Positions 1 through 8,223 of a stretch of DNA of 64,000 nucleotides are shown here, one piece after another (the stretch's first letter is position 1; each line of letters starts with the position of its first letter). The notes beneath the pieces are model-generated. The model was not told where the DNA came from and ran no database searches. It saw only the letters and a list, made by a program, of their open reading frames with translations. Source of the stretch: Pseudomonas sp. TH43. Its GTDB lineage: Bacteria > Pseudomonadota > Gammaproteobacteria > Pseudomonadales > Pseudomonadaceae. The position numbers were made by a program, and so were the translations under genes. The stretch spans positions 1,064,001 through 1,128,000 of the forward strand of contig NZ_JAEKFI010000004.1 in the NCBI RefSeq assembly GCF_016650635.1. Direction: 5' to 3'.

Positions 1-511
1 GGCCATCGAGCTCCAGTTTCAACGCATTTTCGATCCCGCGAATGTCGCTGATGCCGACCGCGAGAAACGCTGCATCGAACTGGTAGTCCGTGAAGTCTTC
101 CTTGATGCCCAATTGCGCCGGCAACGAAAAATGCCCGTTGATGCGGTTATCGGCATGGAACAGCCGCGCCTCGTAGATGCCGCGAGCGCGCAGTTCGGTT
201 TGCACCTGACCATCGAGTTCGAAACGCTCTGGAAGGAAATACAGCCGACCGCGTTCTTCACGTGGTTCGTCGTAACGCTGGTTGGTCTTGTCGTTGGTTT
301 TCCAGTTGTGGATCACTTTGCGATACGGCACGACCATCACCGGCCCGCTCAATTGCTGGCTGTAACTGGAGCTGCGCGCGATGTCTTCGAGCACGCCGTC
401 ACGCAGTTGCTGGCGGTCGTCGATGACGCCGTCGATCATGAGTAGCGGGATCAGCAAAAGCAGGATCAGCAGGGCGATGGCGCCGAGCTTTATCGTCAGA
501 TTCTTGTTCAT
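1..511 (-). CDS. creD: CreD inner membrane protein, C-terminus cut by window edge
   Basis: The first 170 residues of a CreD-family protein are present; the rest lies left of the window. The N-terminus is a hydrophobic membrane anchor (a run of Leu/Ile after a short Lys-containing start), followed by a soluble part with the family's SGPVMVVPY and YFLPE segments. CreD is an inner membrane protein of the CreBC regulon, linked in Pseudomonas and Aeromonas to beta-lactam response and envelope integrity. It follows creB and creC on the same strand, separated from creC by a 174-base gap holding an inverted repeat pair. The start ATG at 511 is followed directly by the membrane anchor. Identity rests on conserved segments and position. 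Confidence 0.9.
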   Translation of the reverse strand, partial: MNKNLTIKLGAIALLILLLLIPLLMIDGVIDDRQQLRDGVLEDIARSSSYSQQLSGPVMVVPYRKVIHNWKTNDKTNQRYDEPREERGRLYFLPERFELDGQVQTELRARGIYEARLFHADNRINGHFSLPAQLGIKEDFTDYQFDAAFLAVGISDIRGIENALKLELDG

Positions 512-606
512 GGGACTCTCCCTGTTTGGATGGGCAGAGTCTGGTGGTGCTGTATGAGGGGAATGTGCGGGGAATGTGGAGATTGTGTGGAGACTGCACT
601 GACCCC

Positions 607-670
607 TTCGCGAGCAGGCTCGCTCCCACAGGTGTACGCATTCCAATGTGAGAGCGAGCCTGCTCGCGAA
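607..670. repeat. REP-type inverted pair (GCGAGCAGGCTCGC family)
   Basis: Two near-identical copies of a 24-base element face each other at 607-630 and 647-670, one reading TTCGCGAGCAGGCTCGC and the other its complement. The pair can form a long hairpin in the creC-creD gap, where it may end or stabilise transcripts. The same family recurs at many gene borders in this window. Confidence 0.85.
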
Positions 671-685
671 GGCCGCGCCTCGGTT

Positions 686-2104
686 TCAAGGCAGGCGCAA
701 CATCACTTCAACCCCGCTTTCGACATTGCGAACTCGCATCGAACCACCATGCAATTTGACCACTTCTTCAACGAAGTTTAGCCCCAAGCCCGTGCTTTTG
801 CGGCCACTGTCCGGTCGTGGCAATGAGTAAAAGCGCTCAGTCAAACGTGGCATGGCGTAATCGGGGATTGCTGCCGTCTCATTGAACAGGCTGAATTCGA
901 TCTGCTCGCCAACCCGTTCGGCGCTGAAACGCAGCAGCCCCTGAACCGGCGTGAAATCCAGCGCATTCTCGAGCAAATTACCCAGCGCCTGCCGTAACAG
1001 AAAAGGCTCGCCGATCAGCAGCAAATCCGCCGGAATCGTCTGTTCTACTCGCAGGTGCTTACCTTCGATTCGTGCCGCCTGCCCCTGTAACAGCTCGTCG
1101 ACGAATGCCGCCAGCGGCACGGCAACCCGCTCTTCCAGCCCCTGTCGCTGTTCGACCTGCGCCAGATTCAGCAGCCGTTCGATCAACTGCTGCATCCGCG
1201 CGCTTTCGCTGTCGATGTTGCCGACAAAGCGCAGTCGCTGAACCGGCGACATGTCACCTTGCAGCAACTCCGCCGCGCCACGGATGGCGGCCAGTGGACT
1301 TTTCAGCTCATGGGTCAGTGTGTGTACATAGCGCTCGACGTAGGCTTTGCCTTCCAGCTGCGTACGCATCTGCTCGACGGCCGTAGCCAGTTGTTCCAGT
1401 TCGCCACCACGATAGTGCGGCACTTCCACTCGGCGGCCTTCGCTGACGGCTTGGGCGTAACCGGTCAAACGGTGCAGTGCGCGGCTCAGCCACCACGACA
1501 GCAATGCGCCGAACAGCAGGCCGAGGCCGATCAGGCCGGCGCCGTAAAACAGCAGGCGCCGTTCGGTGCGATCGACATAGGGCTGCAATGAGCTGTTGGG
1601 TTTGGCCACGGTGACCACGCCGATGATCTGGCCGTTGTCGCGGATCGGCGCGCCGACGTGCATGACCGACGAGCTCGCGTCATCCGGATCGCTTCGGCTT
1701 GAGCGTGCGCCGTACTCACCGCGCAGGGTCAGGTAGACGTCGTTCCAGCGCGAATAATCCTGACCGACCGCGACGCCGCTGGAATCCAGCACGACAATAC
1801 CCTTGGCGTCGGTGACGTAGATGCGGTGGTTGACCTGATTTTTCGGCAGCCCCCAGATCGTCGCTTTGGGCTGGCGCTCACCATAGGCGCGGAGCAATTC
1901 GGGCCAGCGATTCTCGCTGAGGGTGCCGGCCTTGAAATCGTCACGAAGTATTTCCGCCATCAGGTTTGCGGTGTCGACGAGGGTTTCTTCGGTGGACTGC
2001 CGCACGCCGGGGCGGATTTCTTCCATCACCGTGTTGAGCACGAAATAACCGGTCAGGCCGACAAACAGCACGTAGACCAGAAATATTCGCAGGCCCAGCG
2101 ACAT
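686..2104 (-). CDS. creC: CreC sensor histidine kinase
   Basis: 472 residues. Order: N-terminal membrane segment (about 5-25), periplasmic sensor of about 155 residues, second membrane segment (about 185-208), HAMP linker, dimerisation/phosphoacceptor domain with HELKSPLAAIRG (phosphorylated His near 265), then an ATPase domain with an N-box (NLLENALDFTP) and a G-box (KSTGLGLNFVEEV). It phosphorylates CreB in response to an envelope or metabolic signal; in P. aeruginosa the pair is activated when penicillin-binding protein 4 is inhibited. Its start codon overlaps the creB stop (TGATG, one shared base), so the two are translationally coupled. Confidence 0.95.
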   Translation of the reverse strand: MSLGLRIFLVYVLFVGLTGYFVLNTVMEEIRPGVRQSTEETLVDTANLMAEILRDDFKAGTLSENRWPELLRAYGERQPKATIWGLPKNQVNHRIYVTDAKGIVVLDSSGVAVGQDYSRWNDVYLTLRGEYGARSSRSDPDDASSSVMHVGAPIRDNGQIIGVVTVAKPNSSLQPYVDRTERRLLFYGAGLIGLGLLFGALLSWWLSRALHRLTGYAQAVSEGRRVEVPHYRGGELEQLATAVEQMRTQLEGKAYVERYVHTLTHELKSPLAAIRGAAELLQGDMSPVQRLRFVGNIDSESARMQQLIERLLNLAQVEQRQGLEERVAVPLAAFVDELLQGQAARIEGKHLRVEQTIPADLLLIGEPFLLRQALGNLLENALDFTPVQGLLRFSAERVGEQIEFSLFNETAAIPDYAMPRLTERFYSLPRPDSGRKSTGLGLNFVEEVVKLHGGSMRVRNVESGVEVMLRLP

Positions 2105-2784
2105 CAGCTGTGCCCCGGGCTGTAGCTGTATCCGAGGCCGCGATGGGTCTGGATCGGCTCGGCTTCGGCGCGCACCAGGCGCAATTTGGCCCGTACGCTT
2201 TTGATATGGCTGTCGATGCTGCGCTCGTAACCGGCATCGGCGGCTACACCTAGCGCGTCGAGCAATTGCTCGCGGCTGAACACTCGCTCAGGTTGTTCGA
2301 GCAGGCACTGCAACAGGCGAAATTCGTGACGAGTCAGGCTCAGGGCCTGGCCGCGATAACTGATCTGTACACGCTCGGCATCGATGCGGAACAACGTCGA
2401 ACTGGCTTCGATCGCAGGCCGTGGCGCCATGCGTTTGAGGATTGCCCGCACCCGCGCCGCGACTTCCCGCGGGCTGAACGGTTTGACCACGTAGTCGTCG
2501 GCACCGATCTCCAGACCCACCACGCGGTCGATCTCGGCATCGCGGGCGCTGAGAAACAGCACCGGCACTTCGCTGAAGCGCCGCAGCTGTTTGCAGGTCT
2601 CGAAACCGCTGATGTCCGGCAGGCCGATATCGAGGATGATCAGGTCGGCCGGCGTTTGCCGCTGATGTTCGAGTGCCGCCGCGCCGAGGCTCAGCCACGT
2701 GGTGGCGAAACCCTCGCCCTGCAAGGCAAAAATCAGCGTGTCGGCAATCGCCGCTTCGTCTTCGACAATCAGGATATGAGGCAT
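2104..2784 (-). CDS. creB: CreB response regulator
   Basis: 226 residues, OmpR/PhoB type. The receiver domain carries the acidic pair EDE near the N-terminus, phosphoacceptor Asp52 in LDIGLPDISG, and the conserved Lys in DDYVVKPFSP. The C-terminal half is a winged helix (LTRHEFRLLQCLLEQPERVFSREQLL region). It is the partner of CreC, directly downstream on the same strand, with creD following. I did not find a convincing TTCAC-N6-TTCAC CreB tag upstream of creD. First gene of the creBCD unit. Confidence 0.95.
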   Translation of the reverse strand: MPHILIVEDEAAIADTLIFALQGEGFATTWLSLGAAALEHQRQTPADLIILDIGLPDISGFETCKQLRRFSEVPVLFLSARDAEIDRVVGLEIGADDYVVKPFSPREVAARVRAILKRMAPRPAIEASSTLFRIDAERVQISYRGQALSLTRHEFRLLQCLLEQPERVFSREQLLDALGVAADAGYERSIDSHIKSVRAKLRLVRAEAEPIQTHRGLGYSYSPGHS

Positions 2785-2852
2785 GGCGTCCGAGCCCGTG
2801 GGTTAAGTGCGCGAACGGTGCCCCAAGCGTGCTGCTACGTCAATGAGACCAC

Positions 2853-3356
2853 TTAGCAGTCCGGTTTATCAGCGGTAAAACGCCGTGCCGGGTTCACGGC
2901 CGCGCCAAACTCACGCAAGGCCTTGGCACCGATCAGCAGCGGATAGTTGAAGTTGCTGCGGTCGGTCAGGTTGACCTCCACGGTACGCTTGACGTTGCCC
3001 AGGCACAGTTCCAGGTCGACCACCGGACGTTTGGCGACTTCGGTGTTTTCACCCTCATCCTCTTCATCCGAGCGGCTCTTGATCTTGCTGATCCGCGCGA
3101 CTTTGTGTTCGTAGACCTTGTTGTCGGCGTCCTTGGTGCCGAGGCGGAAACGCACCCAGTCGTCGCCATCACGGGTGAAGGTCTCGATGTCCTTGGCCGA
3201 CAGCGAGGCGGTCAGCGCGCCGGTGTCCATCTTGGCCTTGAGCACTTCACCGCCGATTTCCGGCAGCGCGATGTATTCGTAGCGCCCGTACAGGGTCGGC
3301 TCGGCGGCCATGACCGGCAGGGCGACGAGGGCAAACAGTGCAAGGAGGGATTTCAC
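2853..3356 (-). CDS. Retropepsin-like aspartic protease family protein (RloA/DUF785 type), periplasmic
   Basis: 167 residues from a GTG start at 3356, chosen because AAGGAAG lies just upstream and the product then begins with a clean signal peptide (KSLLALFALVALPVMAAE, cut after A-A). The mature part has the aspartic-protease signature KMDTGALTASLSA and the family C-terminal segment YPLLIGAKALREFG. An acidic DEEDEGE loop lies mid-protein. This family was formerly labelled ATP-dependent zinc protease and is now recognised as retropepsin-like. A longer reading frame back to 3563 has no signal-like start and would run through the repeat at 3440-3504, so I reject it. Confidence 0.8.
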   Translation of the reverse strand: MKSLLALFALVALPVMAAEPTLYGRYEYIALPEIGGEVLKAKMDTGALTASLSAKDIETFTRDGDDWVRFRLGTKDADNKVYEHKVARISKIKSRSDEEDEGENTEVAKRPVVDLELCLGNVKRTVEVNLTDRSNFNYPLLIGAKALREFGAAVNPARRFTADKPDC

Positions 3357-3439
3357 GTAAAGGGCTTCCTTGGAAATTGAGGGCGGCAGACGTGGGATTT
3401 TAGACACTCGGCAAGCAATTCGTTCGCCGCTGGGCCCCC

Positions 3440-3504
3440 TTCGCGAGCAGGCTCGCTCCCACATTTTGAATGCATTCCTCTGTGGGAGCTGGCTTGCCAG
3501 CGAT
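3440..3504. repeat. Mixed REP pair
   Basis: A left arm of the TTCGCGAGCAGGCTCGC type (3440-3463) faces a right arm of the variant TGTGGGAGCTGGCTTGCC type (3481-3504). The arms come from two subfamilies, so pairing is only partial. It lies between the divergently transcribed protease-like gene and the acyltransferase gene. Confidence 0.7.
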
Positions 3505-3637
3505 GAGGCCAGCACATTCAACACAATATCTGGCACCAGCATACCCAGCCAAAAGTGAAACATTCGTCACCACCGATTTGGCCTGTCGCGCGAAGCTGCT
3601 TATCATGGCGCGCCCATCCGTTTTCAAAGAGTTGCTT

Positions 3638-4525
3638 ATGCGCCGCCTGCTCACCGGCTGTTTCGTCACCCTGCTGCTGTTGCTCAACACGCTGATCCTG
3701 ATTGGACCGTTGCTGGTCTTTGCCCTGCTCAAACTGGTGGCGCCGGGCCGCTGGCGTGACTACGCGTCGTGGGCGGTAATGTGGATCGCCGAGACCTGGG
3801 CCGAAATCGACAAACTGATTTTTCGCCTGTGCATTCCGACCCAGTGGGACATTCGCGGCGGTGCAGACCTGCGCGGTGACACCTCGTATCTGGTGATCAG
3901 CAACCATCAATCGTGGGTCGACATTCCGGCACTGATCCAGACTCTCAACCGACGCACGCCGTTCTTCAAATTCTTCCTCAAGAAAGAGCTGATCTGGGTG
4001 CCATTCCTCGGCCTGGCCTGGTGGGCGCTGGATTATCCGTTCATGAAGCGCTACACCAAGGCGTTTTTGGCGAAGCATCCAGAGCTGGCGGGCAAGGATC
4101 TGGAAATCACCAAACAGGCCTGCGAGCTGTTCAAGCGTCAGCCGGTGACCGTGGTGAATTATCTGGAAGGCACGCGCTACACCGCCGCAAAAAGCGCGCA
4201 ACAGCAATCACCGTTCAAGCATTTGCTCAAGCCCAAGGCCGGCGGCGTGGCGTTTGTGTTGGCAGCGATGGGTGAACAACTGGATGCGATTCTTGACGTC
4301 ACCGTGGTTTATCCACAGGCGAAAATCCCGGGGTTCTGGGATTTGATCAGCGGTAACGTGCCGCGCGTGATCATCGACATCCAGACCCGCGAACTCGATC
4401 CGGCGCTGTGGCAAGGCGATTACGAGAATGATCCGGCGTTTCGCCAGACGGTCCAGAGCTGGGTCAACCAACTCTGGAACGAGAAAGATCAGCGCATCGC
4501 CGAACTGCGCAGCGAGCGCCGCTGA
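3638..4525 (+). CDS. YihG-type lysophospholipid acyltransferase
   Basis: About 295 residues. The N-terminus has a strong membrane anchor (LLTGCFVTLLLLLNTLILIGPLLVFALLKL). The catalytic HX4D box is NHQSWVD near residue 90, and EGTR follows about 85 residues later, as in PlsC-family enzymes. Other segments (WALDYPFMKRYTKAFL, NYLEGTRYT, LLKPKAGGVA) match the E. coli YihG subfamily, which adds an acyl chain to lysophospholipid at the inner membrane. Two starts are possible: ATG at 3605, with no ribosome site, or ATG at 3638, with AAAGAG upstream; I prefer 3638. It converges with the DUF2780 gene, one base apart. Confidence 0.85.
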   Translation: MRRLLTGCFVTLLLLLNTLILIGPLLVFALLKLVAPGRWRDYASWAVMWIAETWAEIDKLIFRLCIPTQWDIRGGADLRGDTSYLVISNHQSWVDIPALIQTLNRRTPFFKFFLKKELIWVPFLGLAWWALDYPFMKRYTKAFLAKHPELAGKDLEITKQACELFKRQPVTVVNYLEGTRYTAAKSAQQQSPFKHLLKPKAGGVAFVLAAMGEQLDAILDVTVVYPQAKIPGFWDLISGNVPRVIIDIQTRELDPALWQGDYENDPAFRQTVQSWVNQLWNEKDQRIAELRSERR

Positions 4526-4526
4526 A

Positions 4527-5084
4527 TCAGCTACCGGTGCCGGCGCCCCAGATGCTGCCCAGACTTTGCAGCAGTGGGCCGCCAACGCCTTGATCACCCA
4601 GATACTTGAGCAGCACCGGGGCAAATTGGCCGACCATGCCGCTGTCCATGCCCAACGCGCCGAAGGCATTGTTCAGATCACTGGTGTTCTTGACGTTGCC
4701 CAGCGCGTTTTCCAGCCCCGCGGACTTGCCCGAGGAGCCCAGCAAGCCGCTCAACGCCGCCATGTTGCCGCCACCGCCCGACAGCTTGTCGATGCCCGGC
4801 ACTTCTTTGGCCAGCTGCGAATAATCGGTGCTGCTCAATTGGTTCTTGGCCAGGCCAAGCATGGCGCTGGTGCCGCCGACGGCTTGCTGGGGAGTAACAC
4901 CCAGACCAGTGACCGCTTGCAGCAGACCGGCCGTTTCCGAGGTCGGCGCGGCGGCAGTGGCAGCGTTGCCGCCCTGCATGCTCGAAGCAGCCTTGGTCAC
5001 ATCGTCCAGACTGAAACCGGCGAAGACCGGACTGGCCGCGAGGGTCATCAGCGAAGCCATGGCAATACCGCGTGAAATCTTCAT
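4527..5084 (-). CDS. DUF2780 (VcgC/VcgE) secreted protein of unknown function
   Basis: 185 residues with a signal peptide (MKISRGIAMASLMTLAASPVFA, cut near 22). The mature part is rich in Gly, Ala and Ser, with the pattern GLLQAVTGLGVTPQQAVGG, then AKEVPGIDKLSGG, and a C-terminal LLKYLGDQGVGGPLLQSLGSIW, all characteristic of DUF2780. The function is not known. It is divergent from an ECF sigma factor gene 149 bases away, so it could belong to that sigma factor's regulon, but the sequence alone does not show this. Confidence 0.8.
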   Translation of the reverse strand: MKISRGIAMASLMTLAASPVFAGFSLDDVTKAASSMQGGNAATAAAPTSETAGLLQAVTGLGVTPQQAVGGTSAMLGLAKNQLSSTDYSQLAKEVPGIDKLSGGGGNMAALSGLLGSSGKSAGLENALGNVKNTSDLNNAFGALGMDSGMVGQFAPVLLKYLGDQGVGGPLLQSLGSIWGAGTGS

Positions 5085-5233
5085 TCAGACATCCTCTTGC
5101 GCTGTGAAAACCACCCGTTGAACGGGCGGCGAAACTGCCGGTTTGACCGGGTATCCGCCGGCATGTTCCAAACCTGCGCATCCATTTTCAGCATAGCCAC
5201 GTATATGAATCGTGAAACCCTGGAAATCCCGCA

Positions 5234-5869
5234 ATGAATGGCACAACCGCTGTCGCTGAACTAGCCTGTGATCAGCCCGAGAATCGCCCTCGTCGCCCGA
5301 CCTTTGCCTGGAGAGACGTCATTTCCATCGCCGACACCGATCAGTTGCGACAGCTGTTGGCCCAGTGTTCACTGGGTGACCGGCGCGCCTTCGAAACGCT
5401 GTACCGCAGCGTCGGCCCACGCCTGCACGGTGTCGCCCTGCGGTTTATGGGGCGCAGCGATCTCGCCGAAGAAGTGCTGCAGGAAAGCTTCGTGCGCATC
5501 TGGAACAACGCTTCGCGCTACGAAGCGCATCTCTCGGCGCCGCTGACCTGGATGATCAACATCACCCGCCATCAGGCCATTGATCAGTTGCGCAAACACC
5601 GCGACCGGCCGCTCAGCGATCTGGAACAAGACGCCCTGCCGGACGAAAGCCCCTCGGCACACGACCAGCTCAGCAGCGCCCGCGAGGCCCACGCATTGAA
5701 CCGCTGCCTCGAGACGCTGGAAGGCATGCAGCGCCAATCGATCAGCGTGGCGTACTTTCAGGGTTTGTCCTGCTCGGAACTCGCCGAACACCTGGCCACG
5801 CCACTGGGCACAGTCAAATCGTGGATCCGCCGTGGCATGGAACGTCTGCGCCGGTGCCTTGAATCATGA
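5234..5869 (+). CDS. ECF sigma factor (RpoE/SigK-like)
   Basis: 211 residues. Region 2 covers about 35-110 (ALRFMGRSDLAEEVLQESFVRIWNNA, then LTWMINITRHQAIDQLRKHR); region 4 spans about 150-205 with a helix-turn-helix (SVAYFQGLSCSELAEHLATPLGTVKSWIRRGMERL). The first 30 residues are an extra N-terminal tail. It directs RNA polymerase to a small regulon and is presumably held by the anti-sigma factor encoded next, whose start overlaps its stop by four bases (ATGA). Such pairs usually control themselves and often a nearby oxidative-stress gene; no target is evident here except possibly the divergent DUF2780 gene. Confidence 0.9.
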   Translation: MNGTTAVAELACDQPENRPRRPTFAWRDVISIADTDQLRQLLAQCSLGDRRAFETLYRSVGPRLHGVALRFMGRSDLAEEVLQESFVRIWNNASRYEAHLSAPLTWMINITRHQAIDQLRKHRDRPLSDLEQDALPDESPSAHDQLSSAREAHALNRCLETLEGMQRQSISVAYFQGLSCSELAEHLATPLGTVKSWIRRGMERLRRCLES

Positions 5870-6540
5870 ACTACCAGACCCCTGCCCTGCGCCGCGCCCT
5901 CGCCGCCGATTACGCCATTGGTTTGATGTCTGCGCCTGCGCGTCGACGGTTTGAGCAATTGTTGCTGGATGACGCAGCATTGCGAGCGGAAGTGGCGCAG
6001 TGGCAGGAAACGCTCGCGAGCCTCACCGAATCCCTGCCGGAACAGCCGGTGCCTGACCGCGTGTGGCAAGGCATCACCGCGCGCATCGAACCGCAAGTGC
6101 TGCATGTGCCCGAGAAACGGCCGTTCTGGAACTGGCTGCGAGTGACGGCGGCAGCCTGCTCAATCGTAGTGCTGGTGTTCCTTGGTTCGCTGTACAACCG
6201 TGACGACGCCCGCTACCACGCCACGTTGCTGACCGCCGATGCGCAACCGGCGCTGAAAGTCGAGGCGCATGCGGATTATCTGCAGGTCGAGCCGCTGACA
6301 TTGGCGGCGGTCGAGCCTGATCGAAGCCTTGAACTGTGGGCGATTCCGGCGGATGGCAAACCTATCTCGCTCGGTGTGATCCCGGCGGGGGGCAAAGGCA
6401 AGGTTGAGTTGAGTGAGGCGCAGAAAGCGCTGATCGGCAAGCCGATTGCGCTGGCGGTGAGTCTGGAGCCGAAGGGTGGTTCGCCGACTGGGCAACCGAC
6501 GGGGCCGGTTCTCTATCAGGGTGCTTTGGCAGCCCTTTGA
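5866..6540 (+). CDS. RskA-type anti-sigma factor
   Basis: 224 residues. The cytoplasmic N-terminal half (about 1-95) has the short RALAADYAIGLMSAPARRRFE helix of anti-sigma-K family proteins, without a zinc CxxC motif. One membrane segment follows (WNWLRVTAAACSIVVLVFLGSLY, about 88-110), and the C-terminal RskA domain contains LELWAIPADGKPISLGVIPAGGKGKVEL. Translationally coupled to the sigma gene by a four-base overlap; it likely sequesters that sigma factor at the inner membrane until a signal releases it. Confidence 0.9.
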   Translation: MNYQTPALRRALAADYAIGLMSAPARRRFEQLLLDDAALRAEVAQWQETLASLTESLPEQPVPDRVWQGITARIEPQVLHVPEKRPFWNWLRVTAAACSIVVLVFLGSLYNRDDARYHATLLTADAQPALKVEAHADYLQVEPLTLAAVEPDRSLELWAIPADGKPISLGVIPAGGKGKVELSEAQKALIGKPIALAVSLEPKGGSPTGQPTGPVLYQGALAAL

Positions 6541-6546
6541 AGCAAA

Positions 6547-6754
6547 ACCCCTCACCCTAGCCCTCCCGAAACGTCGGACCGCCCGGAGGGAGAGGGGACT
6601 GACCGAGGTGTCTGGCACCATTCATCGACCTGCTACACCGAGTCGATTATGGATTCACAGCGGTATTTTCAGGTCGGCGTAAATTGTGAGCATCTCTCGG
6701 TCGGCCCCCTCTCCCTCCGGGCGGTCCGACGTTTCGGGAGGGCTGGGGTGAGGG
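6547..6754. repeat. Long intergenic inverted repeat (CCCTCACCC-AGAGGGAGAGGGGA family)
   Basis: Left arm 6547-6609 and right arm 6694-6754 are nearly perfect complements, including an unusual inner segment TCCCGAAACGTCGGACC. Between the arms is about 85 bases of non-coding sequence. This second repeat family recurs at 9124-9290, 19240-19422, 31497-31705, 45371-45540 and 53613-53778, each time in a gap after a gene end. Confidence 0.85.
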
Positions 6755-6783
6755 TCGCTTTTGACCTTGCCTTGCAACAAAAA

Positions 6784-6805
6784 ACGGCGACCCTGGGGTC
6801 GCCGT
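6784..6805 (-). terminator. Rho-independent terminator of fdhA
   Basis: A stem ACGGCGACC / GGTCGCCGT with a four-base loop lies 20 bases past the fdhA stop. Read on the minus strand it is followed by six T residues. A shorter T run on the plus strand could let it also stop transcripts arriving from the anti-sigma gene. Confidence 0.8.
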
Positions 6806-6824
6806 TTTGTATTGCGCTTGAACC

Positions 6825-8024
6825 TTACGCCGCACTGAACAACTTATGCGGATCAATCACAAACTTCTTCGGCACGCCCGCGTCGAATTCGCCATACCCT
6901 TCCGGCGCCTGATCGAGGCTGATCACCTGCACGCCGACCACTTCAGCGATGTTGATGCGATCCCACATGATCGCCTGCATCAGTTGGCGGTTGTACTTCA
7001 TCACCGGGGTTTGCCCTGTGTGGAAGCTGTGCGACTTGGCCCAGCCCAGACCAAAACGAATGCTCAGGCTGCCCATTTTCGCGGCGGCGTCGACGGCACC
7101 CGGATCTTCGGTGACGTACAAGCCTGGAATACCGATCTTGCCGGCAACACGCACCACGCCCATCAGCGAGTTGAGCACTGTGGCCGGGGCTTCGGATTTC
7201 GCTCCGTCGTGACCATGGCCGCGGGCTTCGAAACCGACACAGTCCACCGCACAATCCACTTCCGGCTCGCCCAGCAGCGCAGCGATTTGTTCGTGCAAAG
7301 GTGCATCTTTCGAGAGATCGACGATTTCAAAACCCTGCGCCTTGGCGTGTGCCAGGCGGATGGTGTTGACGTCGCCGATGATCACCACCGCAGCGCCGAG
7401 CAAACGCGCAGAAGCCGCAGCGGCCAGTCCGACCGGGCCAGCGCCGGCAATGTAAACAGTGCTGCCCGGACCCACGCCCGCCGTCACGGCGCCGTGATAC
7501 CCGGTCGGCAGAATGTCCGAGAGGCAAGTCAGGTCGCGGATTTTCTCCATGGCCTTGTCGCGGTCCGGCAGTTTCAGCAGGTTGAAGTCGGCGTACGGCA
7601 CCAGCACGTATTCCGCCTGGCCGCCGGTCCAGTCGCCCATGTCGACGTAACCGTAAGCGCCACCGGCACGGGCCGGGTTGACGGTCAGGCAGACGCCGGT
7701 GTGTTGCTCTTTGCAGGAACGGCAGCGCCCGCAAGCCACGTTGAACGGTACGGAGACCAGGTCGCCGATTTTCAGATTCTCGACGTCGGAGCCTTTTTCG
7801 ATCACCTCGCCGGTGATCTCGTGACCCAGCACCAGACCGGTCTGCGCCGTGGTGCGGCCGCGCACCATGTGTTGGTCGGAGCCACAAATGTTGGTGGAAA
7901 CCACTTTGAGAATGACCCCGTGCTCGATCTTGCGACCGCGCGGGTCCTGCATTTTCGGATAGTCGATTTTCTGTACTTCGACCTTGCCAGCGCCGAGATA
8001 CACCACACCACGATTGCCAGACAT
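6825..8024 (-). CDS. fdhA: Glutathione-independent formaldehyde dehydrogenase
   Basis: 399 residues, zinc-dependent medium-chain dehydrogenase. Catalytic zinc ligands appear as CGSD (Cys near 47) and GHE near 69; the structural zinc lobe is CGRCRSCKEQHTGVC. The NAD-binding glycine motif is AGAGPVGLAAAA. The P. putida-type insertion GGAYGYVDMGDWTGGQAEY is present. It oxidises formaldehyde to formate without glutathione. As last gene of the glyA-sox-purU unit it removes formaldehyde released by sarcosine oxidase and other betaine demethylation steps. A terminator follows. Confidence 0.95.
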   Translation of the reverse strand: MSGNRGVVYLGAGKVEVQKIDYPKMQDPRGRKIEHGVILKVVSTNICGSDQHMVRGRTTAQTGLVLGHEITGEVIEKGSDVENLKIGDLVSVPFNVACGRCRSCKEQHTGVCLTVNPARAGGAYGYVDMGDWTGGQAEYVLVPYADFNLLKLPDRDKAMEKIRDLTCLSDILPTGYHGAVTAGVGPGSTVYIAGAGPVGLAAAASARLLGAAVVIIGDVNTIRLAHAKAQGFEIVDLSKDAPLHEQIAALLGEPEVDCAVDCVGFEARGHGHDGAKSEAPATVLNSLMGVVRVAGKIGIPGLYVTEDPGAVDAAAKMGSLSIRFGLGWAKSHSFHTGQTPVMKYNRQLMQAIMWDRINIAEVVGVQVISLDQAPEGYGEFDAGVPKKFVIDPHKLFSAA

Positions 8025-8127
8025 GCTTTCACCTCGCTGTTGTTTTTATGGAACCGCGTTGCCCAGGCAGGCAGCGCGTTAAGTGCTCGGGTACAGATGC
8101 TGTTTATGTGTTGCTTGTTATGGCCTC

Positions 8128-8217
8128 ATCGCTGGCAAGCCAGCTCCCACAGGATTCAGGTTGGGTTCAAATTTTGTGAACGACACAACCCCCTGTGGGA
8201 GCTGGCTTGCCAGCGAT
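8128..8217. repeat. REP pair (GCTGGCAAGCCAGCTCCCACA family)
   Basis: Facing arms at 8128-8153 and 8192-8217, near-perfect complements 26 bases long, in the purU-fdhA gap. Likely a transcript-stabilising hairpin or gyrase/REP site inside the operon. Confidence 0.85.
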
Positions 8218-8223
8218 GGCGGC

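Noticed and set aside
4309..4317. Exact DnaA box in the acyltransferase gene (and single copies at 20072 and 41656)
   Set aside because: Isolated boxes within coding sequence, consistent with chance and codon use.
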